From JALENY01 sp036310185 (GTDB lineage: Bacteria > Bacillota > Clostridia > Lachnospirales > Lachnospiraceae), in NCBI GenBank assembly GCA_036310185.1, contig JAXJSH010000116.1, positions 1-19,960 of the forward strand: a DNA stretch of 19,960 nucleotides, in the 5' to 3' direction. This document shows, in pieces, positions 1 to 6,850 of the stretch; the stretch's first letter is position 1, and each line of letters starts with the position of its first letter. Position numbers and translations under genes: made by a program. Under the pieces are notes generated by a model. The model searched no databases. It saw nothing but the letters and a program-made list of their open reading frames with translations, and was not told the origin of the DNA.

Positions 1-21
1 ATAATTCCTTTTGTTTGCCGA

Positions 22-73
22 AAGTAGTTGCTATTTACGGGAAGTAGAGGGAATATACACTAAACCCAAGTAG
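22..73. repeat. Three AAGTAG repeats upstream of xis
   Basis: The hexamer AAGTAG occurs at 22-27, 42-47 and 68-73, upstream of the excisionase gene. In Tn916-type elements Xis and the Int N-terminal domain bind short repeats near int/xis, so these could be protein-binding sites. That role is inference, because a hexamer repeated three times is weak evidence. CCCAA (65-69) and TTGGG (84-88) could also form a small stem just before the xis ribosome binding site. Confidence 0.3.
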
Positions 74-106
74 ATAGCCACTTTGGGCAAGAAAGGAATG
101 ATGCAA

Positions 107-364
107 ATGGCAAAGCCAAAATTAGAAGAAAAGGAATTTTTAAATCCGGAAGAAGCAATCCGTCATTGGAATTTCAGTAGCAGAAAATTCTATCGATTCT
201 TAGATGAAACCGATGGCGGGATGTTTCTTGCATACTATAAAAAGCGAAAACTGATTCTCCGAGAGGCCTTTGAAAAGTACTTACAAGAGAATCCAACAGT
301 AAAGGAGGGATTGGCAAATGGCAAAGTCAGGGCGAGGGCAAACAAGACGAGATGCGAAGAATAG
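107..364 (+). CDS. xis: Tn916-type excisionase (Xis)
   Basis: A small basic protein of 85 aa, the likely directionality factor that helps the adjacent integrase excise the element. It has the winged-helix MerR/Xis-like character seen in Tn916 Xis: an N-terminal 'FLNPEEAIRHWNFSSRKFYR' segment resembling a helix-turn-helix, followed by a short 'YYKKRKLILREAFEKYL' wing and helix. I chose the ATG at 107 because AAGGA at 93-97 is about 9 nt upstream. In-frame TTG 83, ATG 98 and ATG 101 are possible alternatives, but the latter two sit too close to that site. The 3' end overlaps the integrase start (318) by 47 nt, the typical xis-int arrangement. No other reading of this gene fits as well. Confidence 0.8.
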   Translation: MAKPKLEEKEFLNPEEAIRHWNFSSRKFYRFLDETDGGMFLAYYKKRKLILREAFEKYLQENPTVKEGLANGKVRARANKTRCEE

Positions 365-1601
365 AGTTCTGCGTCCGGGAGAAAGCGTTAGAGCGAATGG
401 GAAATATCAATATAAATATCACATTGATGGGAAACCTCATTTTGTGTATAGCTGGAAGCTAGAACCGACAGACAAGCTGCCAAAGGGGAAACAACCATGT
501 TTGTCACTTCGCGAAATGGAGAAACAGATAAATGCAGAAATGGCGATATTATCAAATATTGTCGATGGACAGATGACAGTTTGCGAATTGGTAGACAGAT
601 ACCTAAAAACAAAGACAGGTGTCAGGGAAAGCACAAAACAGGGGTATGTCACAGTTCAGCGACTCCTTGAAAAAGAAAAATTCGGCTCACAGAAAATAAG
701 AAACGTAAAGATTTCCGATGCAAAGCTGTTTCTGATTAAACTGCAGCAAGAGGATGGAAAAGGCTTTAGTACCATTCACAACATACGTGGTGTTTTAAGA
801 CCTGCTTTTCAGATGGCGGTGGATGATGACATTATTGTAAAGAATCCATTTGGATTCCAGTTGCAAACAGTACTTGTAAACGATAGTGTCACAAGGGAGG
901 CACTTACAAAAGACCAGATGCGAAAGTTCTTGAAGTTCATCCATGATGACGCGGTTTATTGCAAGTACTATGAAGTGGTGTATATACTCTTCCATACAGG
1001 AATGCGTATTTCAGAGTTTTGCGGATTGACCTTAAAGGACATTGACCTTCAGAACAAAACAGTAAATATCGACCATCAACTACAACGAACAGCTGACATG
1101 AGATACATTATTGTAGAAACGAAAACGGATGCCGGGAAACGTAAAATCCCGATCACGGATGATGTGGCAGCAATGTTCCAAGCCATCATCGAGGATAGAG
1201 AAGCACCTGATGTTGAGAAAATTATCGATGGCTACACTGGATTCCTCTTTTACGACAAAGAAGGAAAACCTTTGGTAGCAATGCACTGGCAAAATCGATT
1301 TAACAACATGGTAAATAGATACAACGATATTTACAGAGTTCAAATGCCGAATATCACGCCTCATATATGCAGACACACCTACTGTAGCAATCAAGCGAAG
1401 GCAGGTATGAATCCAAAGACGTTACAGTACCTTATGGGGCATTCAGACATTTCCGTAACCATGAATGTTTACACTCACGTCAATTTCGATGATGCTGAAG
1501 AAGAACTGAAACGCATGGAAGAATTCCGAAAAGCACAGGCAGAAATTGAGAAGAAGAATCCACCAAAACCTACATCACAGGTCTTATTCAAAGTAATCTA
1601 A
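318..1601 (+). CDS. int: Tn916-family tyrosine integrase
   Basis: A 427-aa site-specific recombinase that would integrate and excise the element through a covalent 3'-phosphotyrosine intermediate. Residues ~1-70 look like the Tn916 Int arm-site DNA-binding domain, ~85-180 the core-binding SAM-like domain, and ~195-400 the catalytic domain. Visible catalytic residues are R230 (TGMRISEF), a Lys in the 'TKTDAGKRK' turn, H349/R352 (HICRHTYC), H375 (MGHSDI) and the nucleophile Y385 (MNVYTHV), so it looks intact. Its length is slightly above that of Tn916 Int. The ATG at 318 follows AAAGGAGGG around 301-309. It lies at one end of the element. Unusually for the Tn916 archetype, where int is close to the end, a cargo gene (1735-2703) follows before the presumed attachment site. 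Confidence 0.93.
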   Translation: MAKSGRGQTRRDAKNRVLRPGESVRANGKYQYKYHIDGKPHFVYSWKLEPTDKLPKGKQPCLSLREMEKQINAEMAILSNIVDGQMTVCELVDRYLKTKTGVRESTKQGYVTVQRLLEKEKFGSQKIRNVKISDAKLFLIKLQQEDGKGFSTIHNIRGVLRPAFQMAVDDDIIVKNPFGFQLQTVLVNDSVTREALTKDQMRKFLKFIHDDAVYCKYYEVVYILFHTGMRISEFCGLTLKDIDLQNKTVNIDHQLQRTADMRYIIVETKTDAGKRKIPITDDVAAMFQAIIEDREAPDVEKIIDGYTGFLFYDKEGKPLVAMHWQNRFNNMVNRYNDIYRVQMPNITPHICRHTYCSNQAKAGMNPKTLQYLMGHSDISVTMNVYTHVNFDDAEEELKRMEEFRKAQAEIEKKNPPKPTSQVLFKVI

Positions 1602-1625
1602 AATAGTACAATACACTTACGTTTA

Positions 1626-1654
1626 TTGCTTTAATAGTGATTTGATGTTATAAT
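1626..1654 (+). promoter_or_regulatory. Promoter of the abi gene (extended -10)
   Basis: TTGCTT (1626-1631), a 17-nt spacer, then TATAAT (1649-1654) preceded by TG, giving an extended -10. This is a strong sigma-A type promoter with a predicted start near 1661, only a few bases before a hairpin-terminator and about 75 nt before the abi start codon. Confidence 0.7.
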
Positions 1655-1668
1655 TTATCAGAATTAAT

Positions 1669-1710
1669 AATCCTCTCAGTCGTGTATAGAGGCTGGGAGG
1701 ATTTGTTTTC
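1669..1710 (+). terminator. Leader hairpin/terminator before abi
   Basis: AATCCTCTCAG (1669-1679) pairs with CTGGGAGGATT (1693-1703) as an 11-bp stem with one G-U pair, followed by TGTTTTC. It can end integrase transcripts. It also lies between the abi promoter and the abi gene, so it may attenuate abi or produce a short RNA of about 50 nt. A competing stem, CCTCT (1672-1676) with AGAGG (1688-1692), shares its 5' arm. Confidence 0.65.
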
Positions 1711-1734
1711 ACTAAATTACAGTAGGGGTTATTT

Positions 1735-2703
1735 ATGCCAGTTACAAAAGAATTTAAAACAATAGACGAGCAGATTTTAGGGTTAGAAAGAAGAAACCTT
1801 AAATTTAAAAATAAAGAAAAGGCTGCACAGACTTTAGAAAAATATAATTATTTTGACGTAATTAATGGTTTTGAATCTTTATTACTCAAAACAAGTAGGC
1901 CTACAAAAGAATACGAAAATGTTTATTTTGAAGACTTTACAGATTTATTTTTCTTTGACATGAAATTAAAAGAATACACATTGTTTAAGATATTTGATAT
2001 AGAGTCTCGTTTGAGAACTTCTATTGCCTATAATTTTGCAGGTACATATTGTACAACATCAGCAGATACAATGAACTATACAAACCCTGCATATTATAAA
2101 GCACCAGATCCAACCGATACACATCTAACAAATATCTTTACGAATTTTGACTTGTTTAGACCAACGTTGTATTTTGCAAATGGAAGTGTTAAGAAAAAAT
2201 CGTTTATAGATGAATTAAAAAAGGATAAAGATTATGTTAAACAATATCAGAATCCTCCGTTTTGGGTCACAATTAAAGCATTACCATTGGGAAGTCTTTA
2301 TTATACGTTTGTTTTCTTAGATGATACTGTTAAAGAAAAAGTGCTCCAGGATTTTGGACTTAGCTTAAAAGATGCAGCAGCTTTTGAACAAGCATTATTC
2401 ATTTTAAAAGAAATGAGAAATCAATGTGCACATTTGGAACTTATTACTCGATTTAAATTGAAAGGTAAAAGAGGACTTAATTTTAATGATGTAATAAGTA
2501 AAGCGGGTTGTATGACTCATAGTGGTTCAATATTCTATATCGATGTAATGAAAATCTTTAAGTTGTTTGGTGGTATATCCGATATAAAACGTATTATATT
2601 CAAGTTCTATCTTAAGATGTGTTTAAAAGGAAGAAAACGGATTGCGGACAAGGCGATATCTAAGATGGGAAGAAAAAATATAAAAATTTGGATGCAATTA
2701 TAA
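1735..2703 (+). CDS. Abi_2 (AbiD/AbiF-like) HEPN abortive infection protein
   Basis: A 322-aa protein of the Abi_2 family, phage-resistance proteins that arrest or kill infected cells. Family features visible here are an N-terminal 'EKAAQTLEKYNYFDVINGF' helix pair, 'FEDFTDLFFFDMKLKEYTL' (66-84), 'IESRLRTSIAY' (89-99) and a C-terminal RNQCAH motif, R228-H233. That RxxxxH motif is the catalytic signature of HEPN ribonucleases, so RNA cleavage is the expected activity; this is family knowledge, not proven here. The start ATG 1735 follows AGGGG. The gene is much more AT-rich than the chromosomal genes to the right, which fits acquired cargo between int and the element end. It has its own promoter and leader hairpin upstream, and a separate small-RNA unit begins 17 nt after its stop. 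No signal peptide or membrane segment is evident. The exact subfamily (AbiD, AbiD1 or AbiF) is uncertain. Confidence 0.85.
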   Translation: MPVTKEFKTIDEQILGLERRNLKFKNKEKAAQTLEKYNYFDVINGFESLLLKTSRPTKEYENVYFEDFTDLFFFDMKLKEYTLFKIFDIESRLRTSIAYNFAGTYCTTSADTMNYTNPAYYKAPDPTDTHLTNIFTNFDLFRPTLYFANGSVKKKSFIDELKKDKDYVKQYQNPPFWVTIKALPLGSLYYTFVFLDDTVKEKVLQDFGLSLKDAAAFEQALFILKEMRNQCAHLELITRFKLKGKRGLNFNDVISKAGCMTHSGSIFYIDVMKIFKLFGGISDIKRIIFKFYLKMCLKGRKRIADKAISKMGRKNIKIWMQL

Positions 2704-2719
2704 AATTTTTAAAGGTCTA

Positions 2720-2747
2720 TTGCATTTTTTCCGGATTTGTGTATAAT
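2720..2747 (+). promoter_or_regulatory. Promoter of small RNA downstream of abi
   Basis: TTGCAT (2720-2725), a 16-nt spacer and TATAAT (2742-2747). The predicted start is near 2754. It begins 17 nt past the abi stop codon and points toward a structured region with a terminator and no ORF, so it most plausibly drives a noncoding RNA. Confidence 0.65.
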
Positions 2748-2753
2748 AATAGT

Positions 2754-2834
2754 ACGGTAAAGCTAGCGCGTTAGCTAGTAGCCATGCATTTGGCGTAAGG
2801 GCATCTACAGCAATGTAGGTGCCTTTATTTATTT
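2754..2834 (+). ncRNA. Structured small RNA next to abi (possible RNA antitoxin)
   Basis: Predicted RNA of about 80 nt between its own promoter and a terminator. Three stems are visible. Stem 1 is AGCTA (2761-2765) with TAGCT (2772-2776). Stem 2 is GCCA (2781-2784) with TGGC (2791-2794), extendable by two pairs across a bulged G. Stem 3 is a 12-bp terminator (2797-2826). No start codon with a ribosome site or meaningful ORF is present. An 'abiF' RNA motif associated with abiF genes has been described by comparative genomics, and HEPN Abi proteins paired with noncoding RNAs have been proposed as RNA toxin-antitoxins. Assignment of this RNA to that motif is inference from position and structure. 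Confidence 0.6.
2797..2834 (+). terminator. Intrinsic terminator of the small RNA
   Basis: Stem of 12 bp: 2797-2808 with 2815-2826, containing G-U pairs at 2804/2819 and 2799/2824, with loop AGCAAT and a following U-rich TTTATTTATTT. It would end both the small RNA and any abi read-through. Confidence 0.75.
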
Positions 2835-2846
2835 CTGTACGTAATC

Positions 2847-2898
2847 CTTAGTAGTCAACCACCCCTTTTGACTACTAAGTTGACTACTAAGAGGTGGT
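2847..2898. repeat. 12-bp direct and inverted repeats, probable integrase arm sites
   Basis: TTGACTACTAAG occurs twice in perfect tandem (2868-2879 and 2880-2891) and once inverted as CTTAGTAGTCAA (2847-2858). An outer inverted pair, ACCACC (2858-2863) and GGTGGT (2893-2898), brackets the tandem copies. Tn916-family integrases bind short direct repeats inside the element ends through their N-terminal domain. Position beyond the cargo gene and before host-like sequence makes this a good candidate for such arm sites near the attachment junction. The other element end is outside the window, so the exact junction cannot be set. Confidence 0.6.
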
Positions 2899-2915
2899 AA
2901 TAGCTTGCTAAAATA

Positions 2916-2924
2916 TGCTATAAT
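2916..2924 (+). promoter_or_regulatory. Extended -10 promoter toward the phosphatase gene
   Basis: TGCTATAAT is a perfect extended -10 element (TG at 2916-2917, TATAAT at 2919-2924). No good -35 is seen at 17 nt, which extended -10 promoters can tolerate. The predicted start near 2931 gives an ~88-nt leader before the phosphatase gene. It lies at or next to the element junction, so it may be supplied by the element. Confidence 0.5.
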
Positions 2925-2971
2925 CTGCCTAGTCGACACACTAACAAAAGTTATGAAAATAAGCCAAGAAA

Positions 2972-2986
2972 CCCCGCAAAACGGGG
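2972..2986 (+). other. CCCCG-loop-CGGGG hairpin at the presumed junction
   Basis: A small GC-rich stem (2972-2976 with 2982-2986, loop CAAAA) lies in the 5' leader of the phosphatase gene where composition changes from AT-rich to host-like. It is not followed by a T-run, so it is not a convincing terminator. It may be a leader structure or part of the attachment core. Together with the small RNA, repeats and promoter it accounts for the gene-free stretch 2704-3018. Confidence 0.35.
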
Positions 2987-3018
2987 CATTTCACGGCATT
3001 TTAAGGAGATTGAAATCT

Positions 3019-3501
3019 ATGATAAAAGTATTATTTATCTGCCACGGCAACATCTGCCGCAGCACCATGGCCCAAAGCGTCCTCACCCACCTTGTAAGAC
3101 AGCGCGGCCTGGAATCCCAATTCGAAATAAATTCCGCTGCCACCAGCCGCGAAGAAATCGGCAACCCGCCCCACCAGGGCACAGCAGCAAAGCTTCGCCA
3201 GGTCGGCATCCCCGTAATACCCCACAGAGCAGTCCAGATGACGAAATCAGATTATGAATATTATGACTATCTGATCGGCATGGATACCTACAACATCCGC
3301 AACATGAACCGTATCGTGGGCGGCGACCCACAGGGCAAGATTTACAAGCTGCCTTCCTTTGCCGGAAAAAGCAGGGATATCGCAGATCCATGGTATACAG
3401 GAAACTTTGACGAAACTTACGAAGATGTAGTTGAAGGATGTGAAGCATTTCTTGATTTCCTTATGGGAAAAAATGCGTCTGTCAGATGGAATCGTGACTG
3501 A
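3019..3501 (+). CDS. Low-molecular-weight protein-tyrosine-phosphatase
   Basis: A 160-aa cytoplasmic phosphatase of the LMW-PTP/arsenate reductase fold, hydrolysing phosphotyrosine (or phosphoarginine in some Firmicutes relatives). The P-loop CHGNICRS (C8 nucleophile, R14) is at the N-terminus, and the general-acid Asp is D123 in the DPWY segment near the C-terminus, as in the family. The residue after the loop Ser is Thr (CRST) where Pro is commonest. I chose ATG 3019 because AAGGAGA lies at 3003-3009; an in-frame TTG at 2905 would add 38 residues unlike the family and has no ribosome site. The gene is the first with host-like composition beside the element. It is 63 nt before the ABC-F gene with no obvious terminator, so co-transcription is possible. 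Confidence 0.88.
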   Translation: MIKVLFICHGNICRSTMAQSVLTHLVRQRGLESQFEINSAATSREEIGNPPHQGTAAKLRQVGIPVIPHRAVQMTKSDYEYYDYLIGMDTYNIRNMNRIVGGDPQGKIYKLPSFAGKSRDIADPWYTGNFDETYEDVVEGCEAFLDFLMGKNASVRWNRD

Positions 3502-3564
3502 TAAAAAATCAGAAAACAAATAGTCAGGCGACAGGCTAAAAAATATATTGGAGAAAACAGAAAC

Positions 3565-5487
3565 ATGAACGTTTTAAATATAGAACACGTAAGCAAGATG
3601 TTTGGGGAAAAGAAGATATTTGATGACGTGTCTTATGGTGTCCATGAAGGCGAAAAAATCGGTATCATCGGTATTAATGGAACCGGCAAGACAACGTTAT
3701 TGAAAATTATCGCCGGGATTGAGGAACCGGATGAAGGTCAGGTAATCCGGCAAAATGGTCTTCGTGTAACCTATCTGCCCCAGAACCCGGAATTTCCGGA
3801 AGGAGCAACGGTGCTTTCTTACGTAGTGGACGGAAAACTGGAGAATGAGCAAAGTCCGCGCAGCGATTGGAAGGGTGAGGAGAGCTGGAATATGCAGCAT
3901 GACTGGAAGCTGCAGAATGATTGGAATTCTGAAAACTCCTGGAACACCGAAAGCGAAGCCCGCACAGTTCTCAACAAACTTGGTATCACCGATCACGATG
4001 CAAAAATTGACACCTTATCCGGCGGTCAGCGCAAGCGCGTAGCACTGGCCCGAACTTTGATCAACCCGGCGGATGTGCTGATTCTGGACGAGCCCACCAA
4101 CCACATCGACAACGAGATGGCTCTTTGGCTGGAAGATTATCTGAACAAATTTAAAGGCGTTATCATCATGGTAACCCATGACCGCTATTTTCTGGATCGG
4201 GTGACGAACAAAATCCTGGAAATCAGCCATGGAAAGCTTTACAGCTATACAGCTAATTATTCAAAATTTCTGGAGATGAAAGCCCAGCGTGAGGAAATGG
4301 AACTGGCTTCCGAACGGAAACGTCAGAGTGTTTTGCGTATGGAGATCGAGTGGGCGAAACGTGGCTGCCGCGCCAGAACCACCAAACAAAGAGCCCGCCT
4401 GGAGCGTCTCGAAGCATTGAAAAATGGTGCTGCACCCGTAAAGGATGCCACTGTGGAGCTGGAATCCATCGGTACTCGCATGGGGAAAAAGACGATCGAA
4501 CTGCATCATATCAGCAAGCGGTATGGGGACAAAATACTTATTGACGATTTTGACTATATTGTTCTGAAAAATCAGAGGCTGGGTATCATTGGGCCAAACG
4601 GCTGCGGTAAATCTACTCTGATGAAGATAATTACCGGTCAGATTTTGCCGGATTCAGGTGATATCCAGATTGGTGATACGATTCAGATTGGATATTTTGC
4701 GCAGGAAGCGGAAGATATGGACGGCAGTCAGCGGCCTATCGATTATATTAAAGAGATTGCGGAATATGTGCCCACAAAGGATGGGCGTATTACGGCATCT
4801 CAGATGCTGGAACGTTTCCTTTTTGACGGAAATCTGCAGTATACGCCGATCAGTAAACTATCAGGCGGTGAGAAACGGCGCCTGTATCTGTGTAAGGTTT
4901 TGATGGAAGCGCCGAATGTGCTGATTCTCGACGAGCCTACCAACGATCTGGATATTCCTACACTTACGATTCTGGAAGACTATCTGGATTCATTTAACGG
5001 AATCATTATTACAGTGTCCCATGACCGCTATTTTCTTGATAACCTGGTGGATCGGATTTTTGCGTTTGAAAGTGATGGTTATCTGCAGCAATATGAAGGT
5101 GGTTATACCGATTATCTGGAAGCGAGACAGCGGATGGAAAGCCAGGCCGGACAGGGGAATGCACCGGATTACATCAACAAAAACGAGGATGCGGATAAGA
5201 AAAAAGTTACGGGAAAAGACTGGAAGAAAAATCAGAATCAACCGGTGAAACTGAAATTTACTTACAAAGAACAGAAAGAATATGAGTCCATTGACGATGA
5301 TATCGCAGCGTTGGAAGAAAAAATCGAACAGCTGGACAAAGATATGACGGCAAATGCGACGAATTCCGGTAAGCTGATCGAGCTTTCTGTTCAGAAAGCT
5401 GCAGCGGAAGCCGAACTGGAAGAAAAGATGGACCGATGGGTGTATCTGAATGATCTGGCAGAGCGCATCGAAGCACAGAATTCCTAA
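3565..5487 (+). CDS. ABC-F family ATPase (Uup/EttA-like)
   Basis: A 640-aa cytoplasmic twin-ATPase without membrane segments. ABC-F proteins act on the ribosome as translation factors or antibiotic-resistance proteins. ABC1 has Walker A GINGTGKT (36-43), signature LSGGQRKR (151-158) and Walker B LILDEPTNHID (172-182). The interdomain linker, the part that reaches the ribosome, spans ~225-305. ABC2 has GPNGCGKST (343-351), LSGGEKRR (432-439) and LILDEPTNDLD (453-463). The C-terminus (~565-640) is a charged coiled coil as in Uup. Odd feature: residues 100-130 hold five tryptophans at exact 6-residue spacing (102, 108, 114, 120, 126). GGAG at 3550-3553 precedes ATG 3565. Which ABC-F subclass it belongs to is not clear, and a resistance role cannot be claimed. 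Confidence 0.92.
   Translation: MNVLNIEHVSKMFGEKKIFDDVSYGVHEGEKIGIIGINGTGKTTLLKIIAGIEEPDEGQVIRQNGLRVTYLPQNPEFPEGATVLSYVVDGKLENEQSPRSDWKGEESWNMQHDWKLQNDWNSENSWNTESEARTVLNKLGITDHDAKIDTLSGGQRKRVALARTLINPADVLILDEPTNHIDNEMALWLEDYLNKFKGVIIMVTHDRYFLDRVTNKILEISHGKLYSYTANYSKFLEMKAQREEMELASERKRQSVLRMEIEWAKRGCRARTTKQRARLERLEALKNGAAPVKDATVELESIGTRMGKKTIELHHISKRYGDKILIDDFDYIVLKNQRLGIIGPNGCGKSTLMKIITGQILPDSGDIQIGDTIQIGYFAQEAEDMDGSQRPIDYIKEIAEYVPTKDGRITASQMLERFLFDGNLQYTPISKLSGGEKRRLYLCKVLMEAPNVLILDEPTNDLDIPTLTILEDYLDSFNGIIITVSHDRYFLDNLVDRIFAFESDGYLQQYEGGYTDYLEARQRMESQAGQGNAPDYINKNEDADKKKVTGKDWKKNQNQPVKLKFTYKEQKEYESIDDDIAALEEKIEQLDKDMTANATNSGKLIELSVQKAAAEAELEEKMDRWVYLNDLAERIEAQNS
3868..3942 (+). repeat. 18-bp periodic W-hexad repeat inside ABC-F gene
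   Basis: TGG codons at 3868, 3886, 3904, 3922 and 3940 recur every 18 bp, encoding Trp at residues 102, 108, 114, 120 and 126. Asp, Ser or Asn residues usually flank them (SDW, ESW, HDW, NDW, NSW). The segment sits between the Q-loop and signature of ABC1, where family members normally have an ordinary helical stretch. It looks like expansion of a short tandem repeat. Confidence 0.75.
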
Positions 5488-5511
5488 AATTAATTTGTTC
5501 TTTTGAATAAT

Positions 5512-5546
5512 CGGATTCAAGCATTGCTTGAATCCGAAATTTTTTC
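5512..5546. terminator. Terminator between convergent genes
   Basis: Perfect 11-bp stem CGGATTCAAGC (5512-5522) with GCTTGAATCCG (5526-5536), loop ATT, followed by AAATTTTTT. It ends the + strand ABC-F transcript. The - strand side has a weaker T-run, so it may also serve the convergent yhhQ transcript. Confidence 0.85.
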
Positions 5547-5556
5547 ATCCCGAAAA

Positions 5557-6258
5557 TTACTTTGTTTCCTGCCGCGGTTCTATTTTCCGTGCCAGATAAA
5601 CAAACGGTGTATCCAGCAGACTGGTAAAAATATAAATGATATAACTGGATATACAAATGGTAATCAAAGTATCCAGATCATACATGCCGCTAAACGCCCC
5701 GAAAGTATACAATACAGTATTCAGCAGCTGAGAAATCAGCGTAGAACCATTGTTTCGCAGCCAGAGAAAACGTTTTGTATCCCCAAAATGCCTGGTAGTA
5801 AAAGTCCACCATTTGTGATAAGCCCATACATCAAAGCGCTGGCAGATCGCGTAGACCAGGAGACTGGCGATCATGACGCGGGGGGTATTGGTAAAAATCT
5901 GGCGGATGTATGGCTGTGCCCAGTCATTGGCAGCTGGTGTATACAAAAGCCAGGACTGTGTCAGCACGATAAAAATAACAGAAGTGAAGATCCCGATATT
6001 AACTGCTTTGTTGGCAGATTTTTTATCAAATTTCTCACTGATAATATCGGTTACCAGAAACGTGGAGGCAAAAAGAACATTGCCAAGGGTCTGTTCCATA
6101 CCAAAAGCATTTATCAGAATCAGAACCTCAATGTTTGCAGTAATAGTTGCGATGGCTGTCCACACATACAGGCCTGTCTTTCCAAGAAGATAGTAGAAGA
6201 CCAGAACCATACTGTATGTAAAGAAAAGACACAGGATTAAAAGTAACTCATTTGACAT
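5557..6258 (-). CDS. yhhQ: Queuosine precursor transporter YhhQ
   Basis: A 233-aa hydrophobic membrane protein of the Vut_1/YhhQ (COG1738) family, which imports queuosine precursors such as preQ0, preQ1 or queuine. About six membrane segments are visible, with the family-typical 'FASTFLVTDIISEKF' after the second or third helix and 'NNGSTLISQLLNTVLYT' further on. I chose ATG 6258 because GGAGGAG lies 7 nt upstream (6265-6271); an upstream in-frame start at 6279 would place that site inside the gene. The start overlaps the end of the upstream radical SAM gene by 11 nt, implying translational coupling. A preQ1-type riboswitch heads the transcript, which supports the substrate class. Confidence 0.9.
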   Translation of the reverse strand: MSNELLLILCLFFTYSMVLVFYYLLGKTGLYVWTAIATITANIEVLILINAFGMEQTLGNVLFASTFLVTDIISEKFDKKSANKAVNIGIFTSVIFIVLTQSWLLYTPAANDWAQPYIRQIFTNTPRVMIASLLVYAICQRFDVWAYHKWWTFTTRHFGDTKRFLWLRNNGSTLISQLLNTVLYTFGAFSGMYDLDTLITICISSYIIYIFTSLLDTPFVYLARKIEPRQETK

Positions 6259-6826
6259 TATTTTCTCCTCCAACTCCAAAATCAGTGCTATTTAAAAGTA
6301 TATCCACCCGTGGATTCTCACGGCAAACTAGATAAATCTCATCCAGAAATGACCGGATGACCGCTGAATCCGGCTTCATTTTTGTGGTATTTTCAACCAT
6401 GATATTGACACAGACCCGCTCAAAATACTGAAGTCCTGTTTCGATATCGTTTTTCATCGACGCAGCATTCTGACCAGTGAATCCAAAAAGAAGACAGACT
6501 TCATCACAGTATTTTGCAATATCTTCCGGAGAAGCATTGGCCATGCCTTTGTGAAACACCTTTTCCCGAAAAGCTTCGTCAAATGTCTCCACGCCGATTT
6601 TCATTTTTACATCCACATCAATGTTTCGAAACATTTCCCGTAAGGAAAAAATTTCATCCCGGTGCAACCAGTGGGTTTCAAAATTTGCTCTCTCATCTTT
6701 TGAAAAATCCAGATGATAATCGCAAAAGGTACAGCAGCGCCATTTGCAGCCACTGCCGCGCAGCATCAGGATTTCACGGGGATTTTTCTCTGTGATTATG
6801 CTGTAGCGTACAGGGCTTTCGGCCAC
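6248..6826 (-). CDS. queL: Radical SAM protein, probable queuosine-salvage lyase QueL
   Basis: A 192-aa, short radical SAM protein. The cluster motif GCKWRCCTFCDYH gives Cys at 27, 31, 32 and 35. The natural reading is CX4CX2C (27, 32, 35), not the commonest CX3CX2C, so C31 is extra. In Clostridia such as C. difficile, a small radical SAM enzyme (QueL) next to YhhQ regenerates preQ1 from queuine, and this protein has the right size and context. The start is GTG 6826 with a modest GGGAAG site 7 nt upstream; an in-frame stop lies at 6842-6844, so no longer start is possible. Co-transcription with yhhQ under a preQ1 riboswitch strongly supports a role in queuosine metabolism. The exact reaction is inferred from family and context. 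Confidence 0.72.
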   Translation of the reverse strand: MAESPVRYSIITEKNPREILMLRGSGCKWRCCTFCDYHLDFSKDERANFETHWLHRDEIFSLREMFRNIDVDVKMKIGVETFDEAFREKVFHKGMANASPEDIAKYCDEVCLLFGFTGQNAASMKNDIETGLQYFERVCVNIMVENTTKMKPDSAVIRSFLDEIYLVCRENPRVDILLNSTDFGVGGENNVK

Positions 6827-6850
6827 AGTTTTTCTTCCCTGTTATCTAAA

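Noticed and set aside
2905..3018. 38-residue extension of the phosphatase from TTG 2905
   Set aside because: LMW phosphatases begin close to the CX5R loop, and AAGGAGA directly precedes ATG 3019.
5503..6240. 245-aa open frame on the + strand
   Set aside because: It is antisense to yhhQ, lies over a terminator, and its protein has no membrane or family features; the - strand protein is clearly YhhQ.
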